From: Pomphorhynchus laevis
Taxonomy: Eukaryota > Acanthocephala > Palaeacanthocephala > Echinorhynchida > Pomphorhynchidae
Direction: 5' to 3'
Assembly (NCBI GenBank): GCA_012934845.2
Contig: WNNJ02002420.1
Span: 124,001-188,000 of the forward strand
Length of the DNA: 64,000 nt
Positions 10,321 through 19,289 of this stretch are shown one piece after another (position 1 is the stretch's first letter; every line of letters begins with the position of its first letter). Position numbers and translations under genes: made by a program. Under the pieces are notes generated by a model. It was given only the letters and a program-made list of their open reading frames with translations, was not told the DNA's origin and ran no database searches.

Positions 10321-10830
10321 AAAAATACTATTATTATATGGTATGCATGAATGCTCATGCAAAAAATATGTTTCTTGTCCATAAAAATATTATCCATCCA
10401 TAAAAATTTGGCACTTAAGAGTTTAAATTTATTCCTTATATTATTGTGTTGATTTATATATTTTACTAGTTTCTGCTTGATGTTATTTTTATAGTAACCT
10501 AGTTTAAAATATGTATCTATTAAATTATTTAAATGATTTTGAAGAAAGCCAATATCATTACATAGTGTTGCAATTCTTAAAATTTCATTATTTAATGTAT
10601 TATTAAATAATGGTTTTAGTTAATGTTAATTTAATGTTCATATCTAGATATACGCCTTCTTTATCATTAATATTGGTTTTGTTAAGAATAAGGCTTTCTG
10701 GATAAATGTGCTCACTTATTGTTAAATACACATATATCATCAATGTATCGAAACATATATTTCATATATTTATATAGTTTAGATTTAGTTTTTACACAGT
10801 TATGAACAAATTCATATAATATAATAAGAT
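10320..10830 (-). mobile_element. Naiad-like PLE RT 3' part, internally rearranged
   Basis: The minus strand repeats pieces of the PLE at 2243-2700: the thumb region, the YLDMNIK segment, the YIDD region and FEYEFVHNCVK. The pieces are out of full order and separated by deletions; for instance a FLHEHSC piece comes before the element end at 10390-10605. It is a fragmented relic of the same family. Confidence 0.75.
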
Positions 10831-10917
10831 TATTCTATTAATAATAATATTATTAATAATAATATTAAGAAAGAATTATTGGAGCAGGATCAAAGAAAAA
10901 AAAGAAATTTTATTTGA

Positions 10918-10950
10918 TATTTCGCGCTAACTCTGTTAGCATCTTCAGAA
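10918..10950 (-). other. Hammerhead-like hairpin at a PLE end
   Basis: On the minus strand the core CTGAAGA (10948-10942) is followed by the hairpin GCTAAC/GTTAGC and then GAAA (10923-10920). The seventh core position is variable in hammerheads, so CTGAAGA is allowed, but an extra U follows it and no clear cleavage arm is visible. It sits at the end of a PLE fragment. Similar hairpins are at 18114-18141, 18825-18852, 21135-21159, 23340-23367 and 25786-25815. Confidence 0.5.
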
Positions 10951-11269
10951 AATTACAATGTTTTTAAATGTACATACCCTTATAAAAAGTTCAAAACTAT
11001 CACCGCCATTTTCTTTAGCAGTTGATGATGTTATTAGCGATAAATAGCTGCTTTCACTATTGTTTGAATTTTTGAAGGTACGCAAAACAATAAAAAGGAT
11101 GATTCAAAATAGGTTAGAAACAAAACAAAAGTAATAACCATAATATTTCCTTTCAAAATAAATAATTTGCGAAAATTAGAAAAATGAAAAAATAATAATT
11201 AAAAATACTAGAAAAATTAAAGTATAAAAACAAAAAAGAAAAGATTATTTAAACAAAAGAATCGTTTAC

Positions 11270-11900
11270 GGCATATTTACAAAATATTTAACGTTACGCC
11301 AGGTTTATTATTCAACATAATAATATTGGAGTTTTTATGAATGTAATAAGCCTCAAGAATTTTAATATTTAAACAATTGGTTTCTTTTGCTAAAACAACA
11401 TTATTATTGTAGCCAATATTGTGATCTAAATTTAAACTATGGTCTACAATAGCGCTACTTTGGCCCTTTTTGAGTGTGTATTTGTGTTGTTTCAATCTAG
11501 TCTCTAATGGTTGGCTTGTTTGAACCACATATATTTTATCGCATTCTAAACAAGAAATTTAAAAAACAACTCCATCATTATCACGTTTGGCTTTCTTTTT
11601 TAAAATGTTGTGTAACTTCGGTATTTTACTATTATACAAAACAATATTTGATGTATTTAATGCTTTATTGTTTGAAACAAATCTTTTTAACTTAATATTC
11701 CAAAAATTATTTATAAATGGTAATCCTATGTATTTCTTTTCTCTTGGCCAAAGACAACTTGTTTATCTTTTTTGTTACTTTTGTAGAAAGCCTTTCAATA
11801 AAAAAACAATATTTGTGCATTTTTGCACAAAAATACAATGAAAATAAAATTTTAATCCTTTCTTTGATCCAGCTCCAAATATTCTTTATAATATTCAATG
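11270..11900 (-). mobile_element. Canonical PLE, C-terminal GIY-YIG fragment
   Basis: The ORF at 11277-11528 reads YVVQTSQPLETRLKQHKYTL, then SAIVDHSLNLDHNI and a terminal KPGVTLNIL. Upstream in a neighbouring frame lies SCLECDKIYV. Together these are the second half of a GIY-YIG nuclease placed at the C-terminus, as in canonical Penelope elements. The part from 11530 to 11900 is its linker, broken by frame changes. Confidence 0.75.
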
Positions 11901-11939
11901 TTTTGTTAAATTTTATTAATTTTTAATAAATTTAATTCG

Positions 11940-12190
11940 AAGTTTTTTAATTTTTTCTTCCGCTTTGGATCTTGTTAAGGAGATAGGAAAAAGATAAAAG
12001 CGCGTTACCGGGGATTCACGTGCTACGTTATACCTCCTCCCAAACGTTAGCATCGCCATCCAACGTGGAAATGCTGTCAGCATTCTGGCGACGGTTTTAA
12101 ATGACAAGAACATGGTAGGCTGGTGGTAGCAGCCATCCCTCCTAAAAGAATGACATTTTTCTACGAAGAAGACAAATGTTCTCTTTTTTT
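11940..12190 (+). mobile_element. RLE-LINE (family B2) C-terminus and 3' UTR
   Basis: The frame reading LLPNVSIAIQRGNAVSILAT ends an RLE-type LINE ORF at about 12117. The following bases are shared, in inverse orientation, with 39484-39720 at the 3' end of the large minus-strand copy (for example the stretch around TCTACGAAGAAGACAAA). Confidence 0.7.
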
Positions 12191-12212
12191 ACTACGGATA
12201 TTCAAATATTCA

Positions 12213-12362
12213 TTAAAACAGTTTGAAAAAAGTACAGTCATTCAGTTGAAAAAAATCGGAAACCGATTGATCTCCCAAGCATTCGAGTATACACGCAGCA
12301 TTCTCTTGTTGAACCGATGCGCTTAACCGTTGCCTGAGGAAAGGCGTTGATCGAGGTTTCGT
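12213..12362 (-). mobile_element. RLE-LINE C-terminal scrap
   Basis: The minus strand reads FLRQRLSASVQQENAACILE, the same terminal helix (QRxSxxxQRGNAxxIL) as in the RLE-LINE copies at 11980-12117 and 24640-24760. No other domain is left. Confidence 0.5.
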
Positions 12363-12780
12363 TCTCTTGAATATATATTTTTTAATTTTATTAATTAAAA
12401 AAAACAACATGAAAATATACTATTTCCATACTACACTAACGTTATTATATATATTATACTAATAATATACTATACTAACGTTACTAGAGAAGTAACGTTC
12501 TCTTGTATTTTTTTGTTAATTTTATTAATTAAAAATTAAATCAACATGGAAACGCATTGTAATGAGGCATTGTAATGAAAATCGTAATGAAGATGGTAAG
12601 GATGTTTATGAAAAAAGAAATGAATATACGAAAGGAGGAAAATTTTATTTGATATTTTGCTAACTTATTATAGCATTTTCTGAAAATTTTCAAATATTAC
12701 AATAATTTGAATTTTAAATTTTTGTATTTTTTGTATTGCTACAGTAATAAATTTGTATAATATTTTGTATAATATTTTTG

Positions 12781-13340
12781 TATTGCTACAATGCTAGATA
12801 CCGTTTCATCTCTATGATCCATCAGTGATGAGTCATGGTCTGATGAGTCATATTGTGAGTCATAGTCATATGAGTCATACTCGCACTTATGAGTCATAGT
12901 TATGACGAAATGGAATCTAGCAGTGTTTTTCGTCGTTCTTCAGCTTCTGGTCAAAAATGACCAACAAAATTCACGCGGATAGGTAACACTCGCATTTTGA
13001 GATATTCAAAAAAGAAGTTAGTTAATATACAAGATACCTTGCGCTGGAATTTGCAAGTGCTTTTGCTAATGATCCTTTTTGGTGAAGTGGTGGTGCTAGT
13101 TCAGCACTCAACGATGATGTTTCTAGAGGTTTTCTAGTACATCACTCACATGATTCGATGATTGCCGTCTGCTAGTCCTCCTCTGCACCTAACAGTGGGA
13201 AGGAACTGGCACTGATGAGTCACAGTGATGACGAAACGGCATCTAGCAGAGTTTTTGGTCGTTCATCTGCCTCTGGCTAAAAATAACTAGCAAAATTCAC
13301 CCGGATTGTTATCACTCTCGTTTTGAGATATTCACAATTG
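12781..13340 (+). repeat. Two-unit hammerhead repeat, about 326 bp spacing
   Basis: The sequence after GAAA at 12907 (unit 1) and after GAAA at 13233 (unit 2) aligns for over 100 bases (for example TCTAGCAG, then CAAAATTCAC, then TTTTGAGATATTCA), a spacing of 326. Unit 2 has a complete ribozyme. Unit 1 keeps CTGATGA (12840-12846), GTCAT/ATGAC and GAAA but has a roughly 50-base expansion of gagtcat words inside stem II, and its stems I and III are poor. Confidence 0.75.
13163..13241 (+). ncRNA. Hammerhead ribozyme, type III, complete
   Basis: All invariant parts are present: stem III TGCCG (13163-13167) with CGGCA (13237-13241); the cleavage triplet GTC ending at 13169; stem I TGCTAGTCC (13170-13178) with GGAACTGGCA (13202-13211, one G-U and one bulged A); core CTGATGA (13212-13218); stem II GTCA (13219-13222) with TGAC (13229-13232) and loop CAGTGA; GAAA (13233-13236). 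Cleavage is predicted after C13169. Such ribozymes occur in invertebrate satellite DNAs, retrozymes and PLE ends; no PLE coding sequence adjoins this one. Confidence 0.85.
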
Positions 13341-13774
13341 TTCTACATATTATGAATATATAAAGATTCTAGCTTTAATATTATGTCATAAGATCGTTTA
13401 AAATAAAATAAACAAATTAAACATATATTCAATTTTATTATTCGTTTTACAATATAATTTGATATAATCTAGTATAATTTAAATAAACTATTTAAAAACT
13501 AATAAATCTTTATTACAAAGATTACACAAAAAATGTTCCGTATTTAAAGATATTTTATTTGCATATATAAATTCAACAACACGAAATCCATACTAGTTTG
13601 AAATTCTAAGCTGTTAACAAATAACTATATACAGTAAGTGTCTGGCATAAGATACGTCCGATGATGAATTGCCTATTGGCACAGAGGACAACAGTTACGT
13701 ATGTAATGTTGTGATTGCAGTGCTCAATTCCTTTAGTGTGAATTTTCCGTTTTCTGCTGTAATACACTATCTCT
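13341..13774. other. No gene recognised
   Basis: AT-rich sequence with no convincing ORF or repeat. The reverse-strand ORF at 13606-13821 runs into the 93 bp repeats and shows no family resemblance. Confidence 0.4.
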
Positions 13775-13960
13775 GTAGAAACACAATTTATGAGTTCCTG
13801 TAAAAACTGACGTATCGACATTAGATCTTGGTATATTAGATAGAGTAACAGTTACTTAATTTGTATTGTAGAAACACAATTTATGAGTTCCTGTAAAAAC
13901 TGACGTATCGATATTGGATCTTGGTATATTAGATAGCGTAACAGTTACTTAATTTGTATT
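13775..13960. repeat. Tandem 93 bp repeat (3' UTR of RLE-LINE)
   Basis: Two copies of a 93-base unit starting GTAGAAACACAATTTATGAG begin at 13775 and 13868. They abut the 3' end of the minus-strand RLE-LINE fragment and recur at 16231-16388 next to its duplicate, so they are probably part of the element 3' UTR. Confidence 0.8.
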
Positions 13961-14491
13961 GTTAAATTCAATGTATCTAGGAACAGACTGATTAATTAGC
14001 GATGGAAGAGAGTCAATTGCCAGATCAAGTGCCTGAAAGAGGTTTATTCTTTGTGTGAGATTTTCCATTATGGGAAAAGGGATCTCGCAAAAAGGTCGGT
14101 TTAACATATCAATGCTAGATAATATAATTTTTAAATTTCCTCTCATGAGTGTTATTGATATTCGTTGAAAGAGCCGTGCAGATACGATTATGTATAGTAT
14201 AGATGATCGAATTACTAAGCACCGGGCGATTCGTCTGATGATTTTCTCCCCTTCCATATTCCAGCCGCCGTAACACTACAAGACTGCAGGTATGAAGTTA
14301 TATCCCGCCTCAATCATTTTAACACGGTACTTTCTATCTTTGACCGATGATGCGTACTGCGCAGCTGCGTAACCAGACACATAAGCTGACTGGCGAAGAA
14401 AAGATTTCTGTAGTGGATGTGTTACCGCGAAGTCTATAGAATCTGAAGAATCCCCGTAGATCTGTATATATGTATGTATATACATATACAT
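13949..14491 (-). mobile_element. RLE-LINE (family B1) C-terminal fragment, copy 1
   Basis: Two minus-strand ORFs (14276-14491 and 13949-14257) encode the RLE nuclease end: DSIDFAVTHPLQKSFLRQS, KDRKYRVKM, then GYNFIPAVL and the terminal ARLFQRISITLMRGN. A stop between them is absent from the duplicate at 16388-16930. It begins abruptly in a TATG/TATA microsatellite, so it is a 5'-truncated or recombined piece. Confidence 0.8.
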
Positions 14492-14532
14492 GTTATATTT
14501 AACATGTATAAGTATATATGTATTTATACATT
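14463..14532. repeat. TATA/TGTA microsatellite junction
   Basis: A tract of alternating TATG and TATA words with small palindromes joins the RLE-LINE fragment to the satellite array. The identical junction is present at 16902-16971. Confidence 0.7.
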
Positions 14533-14755
14533 GTTTCGTATGGGATCATGAAGATCGATTGAAATCGAGACTAGTGATCCTTTGATGGATGCTTATTTAT
14601 GTATTGAAAAGTTGCTAGGTTACACAAGGTGACTTTCGCATTGAAAATCAGAAACCATTGTCACAGACGTTTTTGTTTCGCCCGCTTTTTGCCACATGTT
14701 GGTAGTCCCAGGCTCATCAGAAGGCTGGCTACCAACTCTTCACCTTTTGAAACTT

Positions 14756-14830
14756 GACATACCCGAGATTCGAGCTGTCGCTCTCCGTACTTTGGCTTAC
14801 GCTCTTAACTACTAGGCTACGAATCTAGGA
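14756..14830 (-). promoter_or_regulatory. tRNA-like Pol III promoter boxes, unit 1
   Basis: On the minus strand GTAGCCTAGTAGTTAAGAGC matches the tRNA D-arm/A-box pattern and, about 30 bases further, CAGCTCGAATCTCG matches the T-arm/B-box pattern. The distance is that of a tRNA. The fold is incomplete, so it is a tRNA-derived promoter head rather than a working tRNA. Confidence 0.6.
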
Positions 14831-15075
14831 TTACCAAATTTCACACAGTATATGAAACTTTCCATCATGATATCCAGAAACTGTATTATCCAAGATACTA
14901 TCTGGCATGCTTATTATAGATTATTTCGTATGGGATCATGAAGATCGATTGAAATCGGGACTGGTTATCCTTTGATGGATGCTTATTTATGTATTGAATA
15001 GTTGCTAGGTCACACAAGGTGACTTTCGCATTGAAAACTAGCTACAGAATCCTTCCTTATTGATATTCAAATCCA

Positions 15076-15170
15076 CACACCCTGACTACAAACGGAACCA
15101 TTGCCACAGCCGTTTTCGTTTCGCCCGCTTTTTGCCACATGTTGGTAGCCCCGGGCTCGTCAGAAGGCTG
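15076..15170 (-). ncRNA. Hammerhead ribozyme in satellite unit 2
   Basis: On the minus strand: stem I arm GCCTT (15168-15164), core CTGACGA (15163-15157; C at the variable seventh position), stem II GCCCG (15156-15152) with CGGGC (15127-15123), a second inner hairpin GCTAC/GTGGC, GAAA (15122-15119), a stem III of AAACGG with CCGTTT, the triplet GTC (15086-15084), and the other stem I arm AGGGT (15083-15079). Predicted cleavage lies between 15084 and 15083. Stem III has an internal loop and stem I only about five pairs, two of them G-U. Confidence 0.75.
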
Positions 15171-15199
15171 ACTACCAACTCTTCACCTTTTGAAACTTG

Positions 15200-15270
15200 A
15201 CACATTCGAGATTCGAGCTGTTGCTCTTCGTACTTTGGCTTGCGCTCTTGACTGCTAGGCTACGAATCCA
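15200..15270 (-). promoter_or_regulatory. tRNA-like Pol III promoter boxes, unit 2
   Basis: Same arrangement as in unit 1: TAGCCTAGCAGTCAAGAGCG as A box and CAGCTCGAATCTCG as B box on the minus strand, 30 bases upstream of the hammerhead. Transcription from here would run through the ribozyme. Confidence 0.6.
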
Positions 15271-15518
15271 GGATTACCAAATTTCACACAGTATATGAAA
15301 CTTTCCATCATGATATCTAGAAACTGTATTATCCGAGATACTTTCTGGCATGCTTATTATAGATTATTTCGTATGGGATCATGAAGATCGATTGAAATCA
15401 GGACTGGTGATCCTTTGATGGATGCTTATTTATGTATTGAATAGTTGCTAGATCCCACAAGGTGACTTTCGCATTGAAAACCAGCTACAGAATCCTTCCT
15501 TATTGATATTCAAATCCA

Positions 15519-15613
15519 TACACCCTGACTACAAACGGAACCATTGCCACAGCCGTTTTCGTTTCGCCCGCTTTCTGCCACTTGTTGGTAGCCCCGGGCT
15601 CGTCAGAAGGCTG
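15519..15613 (-). ncRNA. Hammerhead ribozyme in satellite unit 3
   Basis: The minus strand repeats the unit 2 structure: CTGACGA (15606-15600), GCCCG/CGGGC stem II, GAAA, and the cleavage triplet GTC before 15526. All core positions are kept. Confidence 0.72.
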
Positions 15614-15961
15614 ACTACCAACTCTTCACCTTTTAAAACTTGACACATTCGAGATTCGAGCTGTCGCTCTCCGAACTTTGGCTTGCGCTCTTGACTACTA
15701 GGCTGCGAATCCAGGATTACCAAATTTCACACAGTATATGAAACTTTCCATCATGATATCTAGAAACTGTATTATCCGAGATACTTTCTAGCATGCTTAT
15801 TATAGATTATTTCGTGTGGGATCATGAAGATCGATTGAAATCGGGACTGGTGATCCTTTGATGGATGCTTATTTATGTATTGAATATTTGCTAGGTCACA
15901 CAAGGTGACTTTCGCATTGAAAACCAGCTACAGAATCCTTTCTTCATGATATCCAATTCCA

Positions 15962-16056
15962 CACACCCTGACTACCAACGGAACAATTGCCACAGCCGTT
16001 TTCGTTTCGGCCGCTTTTTGCCACATGTTGGTAGCCTCGGGCTCGTCAGAAGGCTG
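15962..16056 (-). ncRNA. Hammerhead-like core in satellite unit 4
   Basis: CTGACGA (16049-16043) and GAAA are kept, but the stem II arm next to GAAA reads CGGCC instead of CGGGC, introducing one mismatch. It is probably weaker than units 2 and 3. Confidence 0.55.
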
Positions 16057-16168
16057 ACTACCAACTCTTCACCTTTTGAAACTTTACACATCCGAGATTC
16101 GAGCTGTCACTCACCGTACTTTGGCTTGCGCTCTTGACTGCTAGGCTACGAATCCAAAATTACCAAAT

Positions 16169-16230
16169 TATATATGTATATATACATATATATGATATAT
16201 ATGAGTTCATATATATGAACTCATATATAT
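16169..16230. repeat. AT-rich palindrome at duplication junction
   Basis: TATATATGAGTTCATATATATGAACTCATATATA-type inverted repeats lie where satellite array 1 ends and the duplicated block restarts. GAGTTC and GAACTC alternate, forming a nearly perfect hairpin. The last GAGTTC merges into the 93 bp repeat. Confidence 0.75.
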
Positions 16231-16388
16231 GAGTTCCTGTAAAAACTGACGTATCGACATTGGATCTTGGTATATTAGATAGCGTAACAGTTACTTAATT
16301 TGTATTGTAGAAACACAATTTATGAGTTCCTGTAAAAACTGACGTATCGACATTGGATCTTGGTATATTAGATAGCGTAACAGTTACT
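16231..16388. repeat. Tandem 93 bp repeat, duplicate
   Basis: Counterpart of 13792-13948. The word GAGTTCCTGTAAAAACTGAC begins at 16231 and 16324, 93 bases apart. It marks the left edge of the 2.44 kb duplicated block. Confidence 0.8.
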
Positions 16389-16930
16389 TAATTTGTATTG
16401 TTAAACTCAATGTATCTAGGAACAGACTGATCAATTAGCGATGGAAGAGAGTCAATTGCCAGATCAAGTGCCTGGAAGGGGTTTATTCTTAGTGTGAGAT
16501 TCTCCATTATGGGAAAAGGGATCTCGCAAAAAGGTCGGTTTAACATATCAATGCTAGATAATATAACTTTTAAATTTCCTCTCATGAGTGTTATTGATAT
16601 TCGTTGAAAGAGCCGTGCAGATACGATTATGTATAGTATAGATGATCGAATTACTAAGCACCGGGCGATTCGTCTGATGATTTTCTCCCCTTCCATATTC
16701 CAGCCGCCGTAACACTCCAAGACTGCAGGTATGAAGTTATATCCCGCCTCAATCATTTTAGCACGGTACTTTCTATCTTTGACCGATGATGCGTACTGCG
16801 CAGCTGCGTAACCAGACACATAAGCTGACTGGCGAAGAAAAGATTTCTGTAGTGGATGTGTTACCGCGAAGTCTATAGAATCTGAAGAATCCACGTAGAT
16901 CTGTATATATGTATGTATATACATATACAT
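16388..16930 (-). CDS. RLE-LINE C-terminal ORF (180 aa), copy 2
   Basis: An uninterrupted 180-codon ORF on the minus strand with the RLE nuclease end: DSIDFAVTHPLQKSFLRQS, KDRKYRAKM, NFIPAVLECYGGWNMEGE, ARLFQRISITLMRGN and a terminal PRYIEFNNTN. The first dozen residues (MYMYIHTYIQIY) are translated microsatellite, so the ORF start is artificial. It lacks the reverse transcriptase and is therefore a LINE fragment. It is almost identical to 13949-14491 but without that copy's interrupting stop. Confidence 0.75.
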   Translation of the reverse strand: MYMYIHTYIQIYVDSSDSIDFAVTHPLQKSFLRQSAYVSGYAAAQYASSVKDRKYRAKMIEAGYNFIPAVLECYGGWNMEGEKIIRRIARCLVIRSSILYIIVSARLFQRISITLMRGNLKVILSSIDMLNRPFCEIPFPIMENLTLRINPFQALDLAIDSLPSLIDQSVPRYIEFNNTN

Positions 16931-16971
16931 GTTATATTTAACATGTATAAGTATATATGTATTTATACATT

Positions 16972-17995
16972 GTTTCGTATGGGATCATGAAGATCGATTG
17001 AAATCGAGACTAGTGATCCTTTGATGGATGCTTATTTATGTATTGAAAAGTTGATAGGTTACACAAGATGACTTTCGCATTGAAAACCAGAAACCATTGT
17101 CACAGACGTTTTTGTTTCGCCCGCTTTTTGCCACATGTTGGTAGTCCCAGGCTCATCAGAAGGCTGGCTACCAACTCTTCACCTTTTGAAACTTGACATA
17201 CCTGAGATTCGAGCTGTCGCTCTCCGTACTTTGGCTTACGCTCTTAACTACTAGGCTACGAATCTAGGATTACCAAATTTCACACAGTATATGAAACTTT
17301 CCATCATGATATCCAGAAACTGTATTATCCAAGATACTATCTGGCATGCTTATTATAGATCATTTCGTATGGGATCATGAAGATCGATTGAAATCGGGAC
17401 TGGTTATCCTTTGATAGATGCTTATTTATGTATTGAATAGTTGCTAGGTCACACAAGGTGACTTTCGCATTGAAAACAAGCTACAGAATTCGTCCTTCAT
17501 GATGTTCAACTCTACACACCCTGACTACCAACGGAACCATTGCCACAGCCGTATTCGTTTCGCCCGCTTTTTGCCACATGTTGGTAGTCCCGGGCTCGTC
17601 AGAAAGCTGGCTACCAACTCTTCACCTTTTGAAACTTGACACATTCGAGATTCGAGCTGTTGCTCTTCGTACTTTGGCTTGCGCTCTTGACTGCTAGGCT
17701 ACGAATCCAGGATTACCAAATTTCACACAGTATATGAAACTTTCCATCATGATATCCAGAAATTGTATTATCCGAGATACTTTCTGGCATGCTTATTATA
17801 GATTATTTCGTGTGGGATCATGAAGATCGATTGAAATCGGGACTGGTGATCCTTTGATGGATGCTTATTTATGTATTGAATATTTGCTAGGTCACACAAG
17901 GTGACTTTCGCATTGAAAACCAGCTACAGAATCCTTTCTTCATGATATCCAATTCCACACACCCTGACTACCAACGGAACAATTGCCACAGCCGT
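16972..17995 (-). repeat. 443 bp satellite array 2
   Basis: Units start at 16972, 17362 and 17805 (spacings 390 and 443); the last is cut at 17995. The first unit has the same 53-base deletion as the first unit of array 1 and the last shares the distinctive TTTCTTCATGATATCCAATT variant of unit 4. The array is thus a duplicate of array 1 with one fewer unit. Confidence 0.85.
17514..17609 (-). ncRNA. Hammerhead ribozyme in array 2
   Basis: CTGACGA (17602-17596), stem II GCCCG/CGGGC, GAAA and the GTC triplet next to 17522 are present on the minus strand. In stem I one C has changed to T, turning a G-C pair into a G-U pair, so pairing is retained. Confidence 0.7.
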
Positions 17996-18064
17996 GGCAA
18001 TTGCATTTGGCTTGCATTTCTGACAATTTAAATTTTTAATAGTTGATACTGATCCATTATTGAT

Positions 18065-18215
18065 AAATAATTATTGGAGCTGGATCAAAGAAAAGAAGAA
18101 ATTATTGTTAATATTTCGCTAATTACTGTTAGCATCTTCAGAAAATTATGTAGAAGTTAGCGAAATATCAAAAATAATTTCCTCTTTTCTTTGATTCATC
18201 TCCAATAATTATTTG
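18065..18215. repeat. Inverted pair of PLE ends
   Basis: About 55 bases beginning TAATTATTGGAGCTGGATC are followed, after a spacer, by their inverse ending near 18212. Each arm carries the TTTCGCTAA / TTAGCGAAAT word. The left arm on the minus strand has the hammerhead-like CTGAAGA (18141-18135), GCTAA/TTAGC and GAAA (18117-18114). It looks like two PLE termini joined tail to tail. Confidence 0.65.
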
Positions 18216-18815
18216 TAATATTTAAACTGTTGGCTATTTTTAATGCATACATCATATTTAAGTTCATTGCAATGTATGCATATACATTATGAAATGCTTG
18301 TTCTGTCGAGATATTGAAAATAAATTTATTTTTCATTTGTTAAGTATCGATTTTTAATGAAATAAAAGTTAAAAAATTATGAAGAACTGATTTATTTGAT
18401 ATTTCGAAGATTCAACATCGTTAAAAATTTTAAAAATGCACCATTAAAGCCTAGAATTAAAACTAAATGATTAATTTATTTTAATTAAAATTAATTTAAT
18501 CAGGATTAAAATAATTAATTATTAATGCATAACAATTAAAAAATTAAATAATAAATTTTTAACTTTTAAATTAAAAATTAGATCTTCTTCATCCTTAGTA
18601 ACATCAGCCGACAAATCAAAAATCAAACTAAACTCCAGAACAACTTTATGCATCCGAACTTGAACAAATGCAGACAATGGGATTTCATAACTGTGTTAAA
18701 AAACACAGTTATGTGTTTTGTAACTGTGTACATAACTGTGTTTTTTCCTGTTTACAAATTTTGAGTATTTTGTGTAAATGGCGAACTGGATGCTTTTGTG
18801 TTTGATCATCTGTTT
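18216..18815. other. No gene recognised
   Basis: AT-rich sequence without a supported ORF, probably old retroelement debris. It contains ATTAATTTAAT-type simple sequence at 18470-18590. Confidence 0.4.
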
Positions 18816-18824
18816 GTAATTGTC

Positions 18825-18852
18825 CTGAAGATGATAGCAGGAGCTATCGAAA
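18825..18852 (+). other. Hammerhead-like hairpin (PLE terminus)
   Basis: CTGAAGA (18825-18831), one U, then GATAGC (18833-18838) pairing with GCTATC (18843-18848), then GAAA (18849-18852). No flanking cleavage arm was found. It is the same design as the other PLE-end hairpins in this window, with different but complementary stem bases. Confidence 0.5.
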
Positions 18853-19039
18853 TTTTGTGTGAATTTTTGGTATAAATTAAAATTAATTCTATGACTTAAA
18901 AATAATTTAATTTATTTTTTATAATTTTTGAAATATTGGAAAAATATTAAAATGTAAAAATATTAGAAAAACATAAAAATGCAAAAGTTAATCAGATCAA
19001 AGACTGAGTTAGTTATATAAATTAATCGCAGAATGTGAT

Positions 19040-19285
19040 TAATGAGCGGAGATAATCTCCGCTCATTTGTCATGAGCGGAGATAAAAACACATAGATTAC
19101 CAAATTCGCATGTGACTAATGAGATTAACGCCTCGCTCTTAAAATGCAGTTTTATGAGCGAGGAAAAAAGTTTTATAATAAGTTTTATAAAAGTTTTATA
19201 AAAAGTCTTAAAATGCAGTTTTATGAGCTGCATTTTATAAAATGCAGCTCTTAAACTGCATTTTATAAAATGCAGTTTTTTTTTT
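19040..19285. repeat. Cluster of palindromes
   Basis: GAGCGGAGATAATCTCCGCTC lies near 19044, and two perfect palindromes, GAGCTGCATTTTATAAAATGCAGCTC-like and AACTGCATTTTATAAAATGC-like, lie at about 19226-19280. The word AAAATGCAGTTTTATGAGC recurs at 19140 and 19210. The cluster precedes the R1 block and a PLE. Function unknown; cruciform-prone DNA or the footprint of a terminal inverted repeat. Confidence 0.65.
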
Positions 19286-19289
19286 ACAT

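Larger units (their letters stand above)
14533..16168 (-). repeat. 443 bp satellite array 1, tRNA-like plus hammerhead
   Basis: Units begin (plus strand, at the word ATTTCGTA or its variants) at 14533, 14923, 15366 and 15809. Spacings are 390, 443 and 443; the first unit lacks about 53 bases including the ribozyme cleavage arm, and the last is cut at 16168. On the minus strand each unit contains tRNA-like A and B boxes followed by a hammerhead core, the same order as in tRNA-related hammerhead repeats such as the schistosome Sm-alpha family. The spacing and high similarity mark recent tandem amplification. Confidence 0.85.

Noticed and set aside
15200-15270. A functional tRNA gene in the satellite
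   Set aside because: A and B boxes and tRNA spacing are there, but the acceptor and anticodon stems do not pair properly and the unit is tandemly repeated; it is a tRNA-derived promoter head.
16388-16930. A host gene for the 180-aa ORF
   Set aside because: Its residues match the C-terminus of the RLE-LINE at 7.5-8.0 kb and its start is microsatellite.
18065-18215. A DNA transposon with terminal inverted repeats
   Set aside because: The two arms match PLE termini found elsewhere in the window, and there is no transposase or target-site duplication.
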